From: Camellia lanceoleosa
Lineage: Eukaryota; Streptophyta; Magnoliopsida; Ericales; Theaceae
Direction: 5' to 3'
NCBI GenBank assembly: GCA_025200525.1
Contig: CM045762.1
Coordinates: 91,392,717-91,456,716 of the forward strand
Length of the DNA stretch: 64,000 nt
Each line of letters opens with the position of its first letter. The stretch's first letter is position 1. Positions 10,517 to 21,186 of this stretch are shown one piece after another. The position numbers and the translations under genes were made by a program. The notes below the pieces were generated by a model that saw nothing but the letters and a program-made list of their open reading frames with translations, was not told the origin of the DNA and did not search any database.

Positions 10517-12932
10517 TCACATGATCACATTATCCCCCAAGTTCACTGATCCAGTGCCGATAGACTTTGCAGGACCTGGTGCGACGATGACCTCGTTGTT
10601 AATCAGATCTTGTATTTCGTGGCAAAGACGAAAACACATGTCAGTGTCATGGCCGGCTTGTTGATGGAAGGCACAGTACTTGGCCAGATCATGGAAGGGA
10701 GGAAGTTTATTCGGTAATGGCCGCGGCTCCAGGGGCTTCAGATGCCCTTTTCTGATCAGGACCCTCAGGGCCGTTGACAGAGACATGTACAGTGCGGTGA
10801 AAACCCTCTGGGCCTGAGGTGGGTATTTGGCAGGTTGTGAGCTAGTTGTGTTGGATGTACCGGCGAAAGGGTCGGCAGGTGTTGATTGGGTTTGTCGATC
10901 TCTTCCGAGTGTAGGATTGGAGCTGAAAGGGGTCTTTCTGGTAGGACATCCCTTGTCCCGGTTTGCCCCTTGATTCAAACTGTCCCCAACTTGAGTGGCA
11001 AAAGTGTCATCTACAGTTTTGCAACCACTGCAAGCACTTGCTGTTTGTTTAGTCCTTCGGCTTTCAAAGACTTAACAGCCCACTAAAGATGTTCATAAGG
11101 ACCGATGCCTGTCCCTACCTTGTTCTTACTACTTGCCTTTACCTTGTCAAAGGATCGGGTCGCTATATCAGAGCGGAGCCCAGTTGTTGTCGACACGCCA
11201 ACACCCAAATTTGAGATGGCTTCAGGTTAGCCCTTTTTAGTTGCCGCTTGCCCTAAGATCAAGAAGCCTTTTGGCATGAAAGTTCTGGCGTGTGATGTGG
11301 TCGATGACGGAGCCAAAATTCCAAAGGCTAAATCTGCCACAGTTTTTTGTAAATTTTCAATCATGCTCACCAACTCAGAAGTAGTGGGTTCACGGGTTTG
11401 AGATGATTGGGGTTCAGGTATACCCATCATGCATAAGTCCATACTGACTGAAATGAGCACCTCAGGCTTGGGTAAATGGGCTGGGGTGATATATATATTG
11501 GGGTCAAACAGGTTGGCCATTGTTTAGATGAAGTTTACCTGCCTAGGTGGAGGGTTTTGATTGACATTTGGTTTTTCTAGAGGTGCTATTACCTTGTTGT
11601 CAATGAGATCTTGAATCTCATGACGTAGTCTGAAGCAAAAGTCGGTATCATGACCATGTTGTTGATGGAAGGCACATTATTTAGCCGGGTCATGCTTTGG
11701 AGGGAAGGGTCGGGTAGAGGTCGTTGCTCTAATGGTTTCAGATGTCCTTTCCTAAGTAGGACCCCTAGAGCTTTAGACAAAGGCATATAAAGTGGGGTGA
11801 AAACCCTCTTACCTCGGGGAAGATAGTTCGAAGTTTGGCGGTTTGGATTGGACGTACCAACAAAGGAGGTGGCTATTTTCGGAGTGGTGGTGACCATTCC
11901 AACTTTAAAAGATCTTGCAACTGCATCACCACTGGTGGTTGCATTCGAACTGCGTGTATAACCCTTCTTAGGTGACTCCCTTTCGTGGTCAATCAGACAT
12001 TGTCTCATAGCATCTTCTATCTGTACCCCAATCTCGTGGAGGTCAGCAAAGACGGAGAGGGGTAAGACAATCATCCTCTGTATCAACTTTGGTTACAGAT
12101 TCCGCACGACCATCCTTATCTGGTCTTTCTCAGCTGGCCTAGTGGTCATTATAGAAGCTTTGGCTCTCCAACGGGTTACGAAGTTAGAGAAGCCCTCCTT
12201 TGACTCTTGTCTAGTTGCCTCGAGATCACGAGTTGTGACCTTGATTTGCGTGTTGTACAAATATTGGGCGATGAAAGCCTCGACCATCTCTTCCCAACTC
12301 TTTTTTACTGAATCCTCCAACTTAGCGTACTAGATGGCCGCAACACCCGACAGGGTCTGACCGAAGAGAGATAGCTTTTGTAATCTGGAGAGGCCCATCG
12401 ACCATAAGATATCCAAGAACAACTGCAGATGTACCATAGGATCTCCAGAACCATTAAAACGGTCTATATGTGGCATCTTGAACTGGTCCGGCAATGTCAC
12501 TGCCGAATCCGTGTAACCATCCTCTATGTTTGGAATGGAGTTAACACCTTGAGCCCTCTTGAACAGCTTTTCAAGCTTGCTCACTTTTAATGCAGTTAGA
12601 TCCACTTCGAACTCGAAAGGGGCCTCAATTGGGTGGGCTTGTGCTTTGGAAGTCTGAGGTGGAGTGGGATCCACTGGGACATCTGTATTCTCCTGGGCAT
12701 TAGCGGTAGGAGCAGGAGCCCTTGGTGTAGGAATTTCTACTAGAGATGGGTGGGACACAGAAGCTATTCCCTGTTGTGTTTGTTGTTGTTGCTGTTAAAG
12801 TCGGGCAATGAGTTCGGCATGTTGGGCCACGACCTCGGTCTGGTGGGCGGTAACCTCCGCTTGGCGGGTAGCATCCCGCTGCATAGCCTCCATAGTCTGT
12901 TGGAGCTGACGCATCATGTCTTCCATACTCAT
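10517..12932 (-). pseudogene. gag: gag of Tat1, with a duplicated C-terminal module
   Basis: Capsid-like protein of a Tat/Ogre-type element. The start is the ATG at 12932 (MSMEDMMRQLQQTMEAMQRD), followed by a Q-rich coiled segment. The conserved core reads FEFEVDLTALKVSKLEKLFK, GYTDSAVTLPDQFKMPHIDR, KLSLFGQTLSGVAAI and RWRAKASIMTT, and ends LHEIGVQIEDAMRQCLID. The zinc-binding module (CAFHQQ.GHDTD.CFRL.HEIQDLI) occurs twice. One copy lies near 11,690-11,590 with a frameshift, and a second is readable at 10,700-10,590 and ends APGPAKSIGT. In-frame stops include TAG for the W of IWYAKLED near 12330 and TAA for the Q of RNLQPKL near 12093. It is clearly dead. Tat3 has only one zinc-binding module. 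Confidence 0.85.
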
Positions 12933-13807
12933 ACTGACTAAAGGGGGCTGATCTATCGGATTTGGTGAGTTTTCTCTTTCTGAGGTGGAAATAAGAAACT
13001 AAGCCCAACTGTGCACAGGTGATATAGATAGTGACCGCTGAACTGGAGACTATTAAATTGGTGATCTGTGCCTGACTGGCCTTTTTTGCCTTGCCTCTGG
13101 CGAAGGAAACACTAGTTACTCTTGGAATTGAATCTTTGACCTGGCAAAGTCTATCAGCACAAGTCCAACGTACCCGGGGGATATTGGAGCCTTCTGAAGC
13201 TATGGTTCTAGGACTACCTTGCAAAAGAGAAAATAGACAGCACCTCAGCCTAATTTCACCAATACAAATACGAGCATAGTTGAAAGACTATACTCTTTAC
13301 TGAATTCTCCCCACAAACTTTCTGCCTCAAACTGATACGCTCAAACTGATGCTTAGACTTGCAACTGATACATGTATTCCTGCAGAGACACACTCTAACA
13401 ACACATAGCAAGCGAGAGCCAAAACACCCCTATGATGGGGTAGGTTTACCCTATCCTAGTTTCGTCAGGAGCTAGGGTTTCACTACGCACGCATGTGGTT
13501 TCAAACAACCCACATTCAGGTAAGCAACCAGTCCTAGTTTGGAATGGTCTCTATGGCTTCCGATATGCAACTAGGTCGAATGGTCAAGGAGGGTGCCTCG
13601 GCAAAACCAAGGTTTGTGTTTCCATTGTGGCAGAGCCCGTAATTGGTCAGTCTTATGGCACGTTTTTCCAAGCAAGCCTCTGGCAAACCGTTCAGGATAG
13701 CAGATGGCAAACACGGTGACTTAGGTGCACCTATGCAAATGCAATGCAAAGAAACACATAAGTGTAAACAAAACAACATATCATGAATTTCAAGTCAAGT
13801 TCTCTAA
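12933..13807 (-). other. Tat1 leader between primer site and gag
   Basis: Untranslated leader in sense order after the primer site. It is conserved with 61000-61856 (Tat3) and 45176-46162 (Tat2), including the stretch from the mosaic TTTGCATTTGCAT near 13730-13745 to the acceptor-like site at 13218. Short open frames here differ between copies and are not supported as genes. Confidence 0.65.
13218..13245 (-). other. Candidate 3' splice site upstream of gag (Tat1)
   Basis: On the minus strand a pyrimidine-rich run TGTCTATTTTCTCTTTTG is followed by CAAG and GTAG, with the AG at 13219-13218. The equivalent sites in Tat2 (45878-45879) and Tat3 (61234-61233) read GCTAG. This copy has an A in place of the T and is a weaker match. 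Confidence 0.45.
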
Positions 13808-13826
13808 ATCCCCAGCAGAGTCGCTG
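13808..13826 (-). other. Primer binding site of Tat1 (tRNA-Arg type)
   Basis: Sense sequence CAGCGACTCTGCTGGGGAT begins five bases inside the 5' LTR. In Tat2 the same site reads TGGCGACTCTGCTGAGGAT. From memory, plant tRNA-Arg(ACG) ends ATCCCCAGCGGAGTCG plus CCA, which would pair almost fully. Here TGG has become CAG. Confidence 0.75.
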
Positions 13827-13856
13827 GAAACTGTAGACCGCCCGAACTCTCTCTAC

Positions 13857-13881
13857 GTGCCCCCCTTTTCGGAGAGGGCAC
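13857..13881 (-). other. U5 hairpin of the Tat1 5' LTR
   Basis: gtgccc at 13857-13862 pairs with gggcac at 13876-13881. In the left LTR the same stem reads cgcgccc and gggcgcg (3051-3077), so both sides changed together. It lies about 25 bases from the LTR end next to the primer site. Confidence 0.55.
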
Positions 13882-15589
13882 AAATTGGGTTCTAGCTACT
13901 ACAGTTCAGACTCCTGTCACGGTTCTGAATCTAATCTCACAAAGTGCAATGTAAGACTGATAAATCACCAAAGAGTCCAAATCCGGCAAATCGTTTTGGA
14001 AAATCAATTTTAATCAAAAAGCACCAAACATGGACTGCTTTGCCAGATTTCATAGTCGCCACCTAAATATTTTGTTTTGGGAAATTTAGGAAACCCTGAC
14101 TTGTGCCTAAGGCCACGTGTTCGTCATCACTAAAGTTGCCTCGGCTCGGGAACTTGGGTATGAGGGGGGGAAGGTCATGAAATGAGCACCCTCGCTCGCC
14201 CGATCAAAGAATCGGCCTCTACTAAACATGATATGTTGTTTTTATAAACACATGTGTTATTATTTGATTATTAGCTAACTTACTATGTGATGCGCGCAAA
14301 ACACAAGACATTAAGACCACGGCCTTATCATGAGTGATCAAAGGCAATGGAGACAGAGAATTGGCTCATTTTCATCACTTTAGGTATAAAATGAACCAAT
14401 TCATCTTGTGTTCAATATAACGTCCGATTGAACACCATGCAATGCAAACAACATGGTTATCTTGGCACATTTTACTTGGTTGATTTTGTTTACACATTTT
14501 AGATTACCAATCAATTCCTTAACCAGTTGGTCCAATTGTGAAAGTCCTCTAATGGGAAAGATGGCAGATATTTCAATGTTAAAGTGGCATGCACAAGACT
14601 TTATCATGTAAGCAATGCATGCAAGACATGTTAAGGGCCCAAAACACTATGGCTAGTGAAGAGCATCATACAAGAGGCATGCAATACATAGCCTAAACAA
14701 CCACACCAGCTCTGGACAAAGCTCAATCATGCCAAATCAGAGGCCAAGACATGCTGAAATTGAAGCTCAAAGGACTAGACAAACATGCATACATGTTAGG
14801 CCACAAACAAGGCACAATACGCAACCCTAAAAAAAAATGGAGTGAAGTGTGTGAGAGTATGACTACAATATATACACTGAAATCATGTGAGAAATGAGGC
14901 TAAGGCATGCAAACAACTCAAGCATAGCATGCTAGAGACTTTGAAACTCAAAGCTAGTCAAGGGCCTTTACACTACAACTATGCACAACAAACCTCACAT
15001 GGCCAAGACCACTTCAAGCAGAGTCTAAACATGTTAAATAAAGGTCAAAAACATGTTGGAGTGGAACATACACATGCTAGATTAATAGGCTAAACCATTA
15101 AGTACATTAGGCTAGTGAACAAAATTGCACTATACATGCAAGATACAAGCAACCAATCACTAAACCAGCCTAAAAAGGAGTTATAGCAGGTCCAAAAAGT
15201 CACAAAAATATGCTCGAACCAAGCCTCAAAAGGGGAGAAATGCATGCTTATTTGGTAGGCCATCACTACATGCAAACAAGATAAGAGGAGAGGGGACCAC
15301 CCCCTTCTCTTTAGGACCTCAAAACAAGTTTTCTACCACTAAATTTCCTTTGGAATTCAGTGGTTTTAAGGCCAAAAAGAGATTGTTCCAAAAGCTTTAA
15401 AGGATGGCCTAAAAGCTTAGCAAATAAGGCATACAAGGGGGTGAAACACCCCCAACTCCCATAGGGCCTCAAACAACCATCTTTAACACTTAAAAATAGA
15501 GCTTTTTGTAGTTAACAACCAATCCTAAAACAACATGCAAAGGTGGCAAATATGATATACAAAAAAATAGGCTTGAAAGAGGGAATATG

Positions 15590-15599
15590 CTCACCCTTG
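15590..15599 (-). other. Candidate 5' splice site in the Tat1 5' LTR
   Basis: The minus strand reads TTCAAGG|GTGAGCA, with the intron starting at 15594. It lies about 230 nt downstream of the expected start for the TATA box at 15851-15860. The matching sites in Tat2, Tat3 and Tat4 also read CAAGG|GTRAG. Confidence 0.45.
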
Positions 15600-15850
15600 A
15601 AGCACAGCGGCAAGAGGACAACTTCTGAGCCAAAAACTAGCTTTTTGAACTCCAAACAAACCTCTAAGGACCTCAGCTCCAAGGTAATGGTGTTTTACTA
15701 GGTGTTTCTTTGCAAAAATGTGAAGAAAACACACTTCTAAGCACTATAGAGCACAATATATATAGAGAGTGTGAGAATTCTAGAGAGAGAGAGAGAGAGA
15801 GATGTTGTCTCTAAAATTTCTGAACCCCCAAATAGGGAGAGGGAGCTCCC

Positions 15851-15860
15851 CTTATATAGG
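15851..15860 (-). promoter_or_regulatory. TATA box of Tat1
   Basis: CCTATATAAG on the minus strand, followed by GGGGAGCTCCC. The position relative to the LTR start (about 420 bases in) and the conserved flanks in the other LTR support a core promoter. Confidence 0.7.
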
Positions 15861-15980
15861 CAATGCTAGAAAAAGCTTGCTGGACAAGCTTAAAGCTTGT
15901 TTCCATCCGTGTATGGAGGATGAGTTCAGTGAGCCACAGCTGGCTCAAAAGATCTGAAAATATCTAAAAAAGAGAAAGAT

Positions 15981-16075
15981 TGGCTGGCCGGCCAGTTAAG
16001 GTGGCCGGCCGGCCACTCCAAAGTGGCCTACAAGAGAGAAAAGTGGCCGGCAGATGCCAAAAGTGGACGGCAGCC
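15981..16075. promoter_or_regulatory. GGCCGGCC palindrome cluster in U3 (Tat1)
   Basis: Several GGCCGGCC or GCCGGC palindromes lie about 130-220 bases upstream of the TATA box. Comparable clusters occupy the same place in the Tat2, Tat4 and Chromo-A LTRs. The sites are seen directly; an enhancer role is inferred. Confidence 0.5.
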
Positions 16076-16283
16076 CTTCCCCTTCCCCTCCCTCAGGCAA
16101 GAGGCAACAAGGTTTGGCCCAAAAACCAAGGCCAAAACACAAAGTGTTAAGAGGTTGAAAGACAAGGCACTCAGTCGAGAACTTCGGGCGCTCGAAACAA
16201 GTACAAACATACGCAATTATCGTGTGCACAAACGATGACGTCAGAGTCTTAAGGTCGGTCAAAAATAGGGTGTCTACAATGTG

Positions 16284-17287
16284 GTGGGAAGAAATTATCA
16301 TATCTAGAATTGAATGAAACAAAATTGATTGTTTAGAATGTGAAAACAGAACAACATAGCTATATTTCATCTCATGATTTGGATTTCACTGGAAATAATA
16401 AAGCTATGCTTTTCAAAACCATCATACCCACTTTAATAAAATAGTTTAAGAAAAATGGAAATTCAAACTTCCAAGTCCTTATTGATTGTTTCAATGGAAA
16501 GTTGTTTCCAGAAAAGTTTTCTGTCTAAAAAGACAAATTTTAGCTGTCCAAATTAAACGAAAAAAGGAATAGTAAAAGAACCCCAAACTTTCCAAAGTAC
16601 CCATCAAATAACAAATATATGGAGTCCCAAAAACATTGAAGAAAATGTTTCAGAATTGATTTTCCATTCAAACAAACAACCCAGACCTCTTATATAAACA
16701 CAAGGCAGTAAAAAGCTGATACAATGACAAACACAAATGGAGCACAACCATAAACCCTCAAAACAACAATTCGAAATAGATAAACTAGATCCACTCGAAG
16801 AACATCAATCATCGAAAAATCAACGGAACCTAAGCCCAAGCTTAGAAATAAAAAACATAACAAAAATCAAAGCCAAAAATTCAGAGAAAACTTAGAAATT
16901 CAATTACTTGAAATAGTTTGATTTTGAGCTCTCCTGATCTAAGCTTGTTTTGTCGGAGTCGGAGAAGAAGACGATGAAAGAGAGATTTGATACTGACCTA
17001 TATGAGAGACAAATTTGATTTTTCAGATCTAGGTATTCTTCGATGTGAGATGATGAAAGAGACAATGAGAGAGAGATTTGATTATGAGAGATCTGATTTC
17101 GTTTCTGGGAATTCAATGTAATCGGATTGGGAAAACAAATGGACCGGGTCGGATTTATCCGAATCCAACCCATTTTAAATCGGGCCACACATATACAGAT
17201 TAAACAGATATTCGGATTTAGATTTGTATAAATGGATCGGGTTAATCAAATCGGATTCGGGTTATACCCAATCTGTTGACAGGCCTA
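16284..17287 (-). mobile_element. hAT transposon, 5' terminal part with terminal inverted repeat
   Basis: The minus strand begins TAGGCCTGTCAACAGATTGG at 17287. This is the classic hAT terminal motif, followed by GGGT/GGAT-rich subterminal repeats (tcggattcgggttatacc and similar, 17120-17270). Removing Tat1 joins this to 2505-3026 and the antisense transposase. The Tat1 duplication ATGTG at 16279-16283 marks the join. The 8 bp target duplication of the hAT itself cannot be tested because the other end is not in the window. An open frame at 16904-17188 is low-complexity and not supported. Confidence 0.75.
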
Positions 17288-17649
17288 ATAGGAGGTGATA
17301 GATTATATTTGTTTTATGATTTGTTACTTTTTCGCTTATCTTGTGGTGATTGAGGTTGAGGTTGAGGTTGAGGTTGAGATTCGCTATCATGTTCATTATG
17401 AAGCTTCCACAGCTTAGGTGGGTTCAATCATCTCATTATTCATGATGAATGAGGATGAATTCATCATGTTTAGCTTCTAGTGGTATGTCAAGAGAATTAG
17501 TGCGTCTATTTTATATTCCTATGTTAGAGAAGCACTTTGGCTTATTTTCTTTTTTACCACCTTGTTTTTTAGTTTCTTTTGATTAGTAGCTTCTCTATTT
17601 TCATTTGGTAGCCTTGTAGTGTAATTGATTTATTTAGCTTCTATCATTC
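17288..17649. other. Flanking sequence with a TGAGGT hexamer repeat
   Basis: Non-coding. Four to five copies of a ttgagg hexamer lie at about 17350-17378. No other structure is recognised. Confidence 0.5.
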
Positions 17650-18290
17650 TTGCTAGTTTACTTCTTTAGTTTAGATGTATGTATATTTGTTTTTCTCTTC
17701 TATTTTTTCTCTATCCCTTTTATTTGGAGCTTTCCATATTTTGGCATCATGTTTTCTTTATTCATCATTTTTGCATGTTTTGCATCCATTTTTCATGCAT
17801 AACACTTGGCTCATTTTACTTACTATTTCCCTTACTCCTTATGTGATTATGTGTGCAATCACATGTTTTGAGATGGTTCACGTGTCATATGCTATCAGCT
17901 AAGTCTTTAGCATATTTTGTTTATAAATCTCATATTATGAATTAGTAGAGGCCGATATTTAATCGGGTAAGCAGGGGTGCTCAATTCATAACCTTTCCCC
18001 CTCATACCTAAGTTCTCAAATTGAGGCACTTTGGTTGTGGGAGATAGTGGCCTTTGGCACGAGTCATGAGTTTCTTAATTTTTTTCAAAAGATTAGGTGG
18101 CGACTCTAAGTTTGTTGACACAGTCTATTTTTGGCATTTCTTGTGACAAGTGGATTTTCTATGGATTTGTCAGATTTGGACTCTCATTCGGTTTCACATT
18201 GCACTCATGAAATCAGACCGAAGGTTTGAACTGTCAAGCGCACTCAAATACCCTCCGGGAGATCCCACAATTGGATTATAATTTTAGAGT
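17650..18290 (+). repeat. Degraded Tat-type LTR remnant
   Basis: The order of landmarks matches the 3' half of the Tat2 LTR (44690-45140): tttataaa, tagtagaggccgat, cgggtaagc for cgggcgagc, ggggtgctc, cctttcccc, cccaagttctc-like, ggcctttggcacgagtca, aggtggcgactct, and then a terminal region without a clear TCTACA end. Divergence is much greater than among Tat1-4, so this is an old insertion. No duplication was found. Confidence 0.65.
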
Positions 18291-18310
18291 AATTATATAT
18301 TTACTTAAAA

Positions 18311-19155
18311 GGGCGAATTACACTAATGGTCCCTATAGTTTGGGACTTGTGTCACTTTAGTCCTTGATTTTTCAATTGTGACAAATTTGACCATGAATTT
18401 TGAATCTTGTTCAAAATAAGGACAATTGAAGATATTATTACTCAATTTCAAGAGCAAAGTCATCAATTTGATAAAATATAAACTAATTTGACAAAAATAA
18501 ATATCAAAAAAATATTTTTGAATTTTTAAAAATTATTTGTATGCACTAAAGATAAAATTATATAAAATTGATACATCTTTTAGGCATTTATTTATTTATT
18601 TTTTTACCAAATTAATTTTTATTATGTGTTTGAATGATGATCATGTAATGGGTGATTCTTTTTATTTTCATTAAATTAGTTTCTATTTTTCTAAAAGTCA
18701 AATATGGGGACAACTTTGATATCATTATTAAACCAATCTATTAGATCAAAAAAATCCAAAACTAAAAACATTTTATATATTAAATATATCGATTACACAT
18801 TAAAAGCCTAATAATCGCCCATTACATGATCATCATCCAAACACATAATAAAAATTAATTTGGTAAAAAAATAAATACATATCTAAAAGATTTATGAATT
18901 TTATATAATTTTATCTCTGGTAGGTAGAAATTATTTTTCAAAATTTGAAAATATGTTTTTCACATTTAATTTTATCAAATTAGTTTATATTTTATTAAAT
19001 TGACGATTTTGCCCTTGAAATTGAGCGATGATATCTTTAATTGTCCTTATTTGGAGCATGATTCAAAATTCAGGGTCAAATATGTCACAATTGAAAAATC
19101 AGAGACCAAACTGACACGAGTCCCAAACTGTAAGAACTGTTAGTGTAATTGGCCC
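18311..19155. mobile_element. Mutator-like foldback element (non-autonomous)
   Basis: An 845 bp element with nine-base duplications tacttaaaa at 18302-18310 and 19156-19164. Ends are gggcgaattacactaa and its inverse (ttagtgtaattggccc). The inverted repeat runs through nearly the whole element: landmarks such as caattgtgaca, aggacaattgaagatat, acaaattaat and gatgatcatgtaatggg recur in inverse order about an axis near 18,730. There is no coding capacity. A 9 bp duplication with long inverted repeats is typical of Mutator-like elements. Confidence 0.85.
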
Positions 19156-19164
19156 TACTTAAAA

Positions 19165-19477
19165 TCTTACTAAAAACATACATGTCCATATGTTATTGGA
19201 TGTTTAAATGTCATTAATAACCAATCACATTTGGCCTGTTGTATTTTTAGTAAGATTGTTAGTATTTGTAGAATTATCATAATTTTAAGGGAAAAAAAGT
19301 ATAATAGGTAAATTAGGGACACATCTCTTTATAGGTTTCACTAAGAGTTTTAATTCCCCAAAAGTTTGATTGTTAGTTGAAATCCTTGACATTTTAAATT
19401 AATAAGGAAAAACTATGATATAAATTGTCAAAAATAGCCTTTTAATCCTAAAATCACTATTTTTCATATTTCTCACA

Positions 19478-19513
<36 letters not shown>

Positions 19514-19835
19514 GCTAGTTTTCTTCAATGCTCTCTCTCTCTATGACAACATGTTTCAGATTTGGGGTAATGGTGTCACTAATGTCAAATCACATTTGTC
19601 ATCGCCATTACTGATTTTTTTTTATCTAGATTGTTTACATGGTCACCTTTATTCGACTTTGATGACATCTTACAATGGCGATGATTGCATGACATTTTTT
19701 CTGTACAACTTCCACCACCACATCTCCACCGTTCTACCACCATTACCAATGCCTTTTGGTTGCTCCACCGTCTTCCTATGTTGTCCAAATTTATTTTTGT
19801 TTTTTTCTTTTCTCACTCTATTTATTTGTTATTTC
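19165..19835. other. AT-rich spacer with CT microsatellite
   Basis: It contains a (CT)n run at about 19481-19512 and a second short run at 19532-19541. An open frame at 19551-19910 has hydrophobic low-complexity content and runs across the solo LTR border, so I do not accept it. Confidence 0.6.
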
Positions 19836-20205
19836 TCATTTGTAACGCCCCAAAATAATAACCACAACCACCTCGTGATTTTCAATGGAAAAACAACAAA
19901 ATATATATAATCAACCTTTCATCAATATTCTGTTACCGTACAAAAGACGACATATGCATATATACATTCATAAGTCTTGGATCCTAAATCTATAGCATAT
20001 GAAATGTGTAAATTAATTGGAACAAAAGGATGTATATATTAGTTTCTGCCCTAATGGCTACATCTTTCCAAGTCAATGCTTGGGTAAAACAAAAGTGAGT
20101 TAAACTCAGTACGTAGAAAGCCTAAGGCTTGCACAAAAATAATTACACAAAAGAAACGAAAAGAAGATCTTGACGCCAAGTCTTCCCAAGCTATGTCCTT
20201 GGTGG

Positions 20206-21186
20206 CACTACAACAAAAACTGGCTATAACCACGTTTTTTAGACAACGTTTTTCTGAAAAATGCTGTGGAAGAGGTAAAGTAAGATTAAAAGACACGCGT
20301 TATCCTCTTATGAACACGTGTTCCACAGTGTTATCCTTCATTTCTCTTTCCGTCCTATTTCTGTCTCTATCGTTTTCTCTCTCCTTTCTAGATTTAGGGT
20401 TTTCTCTGTCTCCTCATGCTTCTTGAGAGATTCACCTAGGTTGATTCCGATTACTTGTTCAGATCTAACTCTAAATCCATCAATTCTTACATCGATTTGG
20501 TTGAAATAAGCATTGGCCCACGAGCCTTATGATTCCAGTGTTTTTTTAGTTTCTTTATTTTTTTTTAATATTATTGATTCCAGGGTTTTTTTTGTAGAAG
20601 CATTGGCCAACTTGTTCATTGAAATAAGCATTGGCCCATGAGCCTTATGGAAATTGTAGCCTTATGGAAGAGGAATTAAAATTGTTTGGTTTATTTTTAG
20701 TTTATGTGCTTGTGTAAAGAATCCTTGACTTTCAGATTTGATTTTATTTAGCTAATAGTGCAATTTGAAAATTGAATCGTTATTTTGTATTTTGTATTTT
20801 TTTTGAGGAGCTTTATTTTGTAGATTTAGTGCAATTGAAATTATACATTTTATTTTTATATAAATTGTAGTGCTATATATATATATATATATATTTTAAA
20901 AAAATCAGAAAAGATGGCGTTTTTTTTTAAAAAAACGTCGGTAAATGTCGTCATATGATGTCAGCGTTAACTGTGACGGTTTCACATAATGGAATGTATG
21001 AGAATTTATGACGTTTTAAAAAAAGCCGGTTAAAGTCATTAGCGATGTTTTGTAAATGTCGTATACCTAAGACGGCGGCTGTATCTACGACGAAAGTTAT
21101 AAACCTCGTCTTTATCCTTTAACGGCGTTTTGAAGACTTATAGTGGTGTTTTTTAAATGTTGCTAATTCTGAAAATTCCTGCAGTG
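20206..21186. mobile_element. Non-autonomous CACTA element
   Basis: A 981 bp element with ends CACTACAACAAAAACTGG and, inverted, CACTGCAGGAATTTTCAG. Three-base duplications tgg lie at 20203-20205 and 21187-21189. The subterminal regions repeat acgtttt, gacgttt and aacggcg motifs, as CACTA transposase binding regions do. There is no transposase. The interior (20310-20500) resembles a plant 5' leader, with a CT-rich stretch followed by tagatttagggttttct, and may be a captured gene fragment. A cattggccca...gccttatg motif is duplicated near 20509 and 20628. Confidence 0.85.

Larger units (their letters stand above)
3027..16278 (-). mobile_element. Tat1: complete Tat/Ogre-like LTR retrotransposon with gag but no pol
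   Basis: A 13,252 bp element flanked by ATGTG duplications, with LTRs of about 2.45 kb beginning TGTAGAC and ending GTCTACA (the left copy has mutated to TCTATA). Sense order is: 5' LTR (16278-13832), tRNA-Arg-like primer site, leader, gag pseudogene (12932-10517), about 3.6 kb of non-coding sequence, two tandem arrays, polypurine tract, 3' LTR. I saw no protease, reverse transcriptase, RNase H or integrase motif in any frame of the 8.4 kb internal part. This matches gag-only terminal-repeat elements that rely on a partner. Tat/Ogre placement rests on LTR length, primer site, gag type and 3' tandem arrays, and would need a domain search to confirm. Confidence 0.85.
13832..16278 (-). repeat. 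5' LTR of Tat1
   Basis: A 2447 bp LTR and the promoter-bearing copy for the minus-strand transcript. It holds the U3 palindrome cluster, a TATA box and the donor-like site annotated separately. Long stretches match 41274-45151 read in reverse, which shows common ancestry with the Tat2 LTR. Confidence 0.92.

Noticed and set aside
16904..17188. 94-residue minus-strand frame in the hAT 5' region
   Set aside because: Serine/leucine low complexity from GA repeats and no similarity to hAT proteins. It may be leader sequence.
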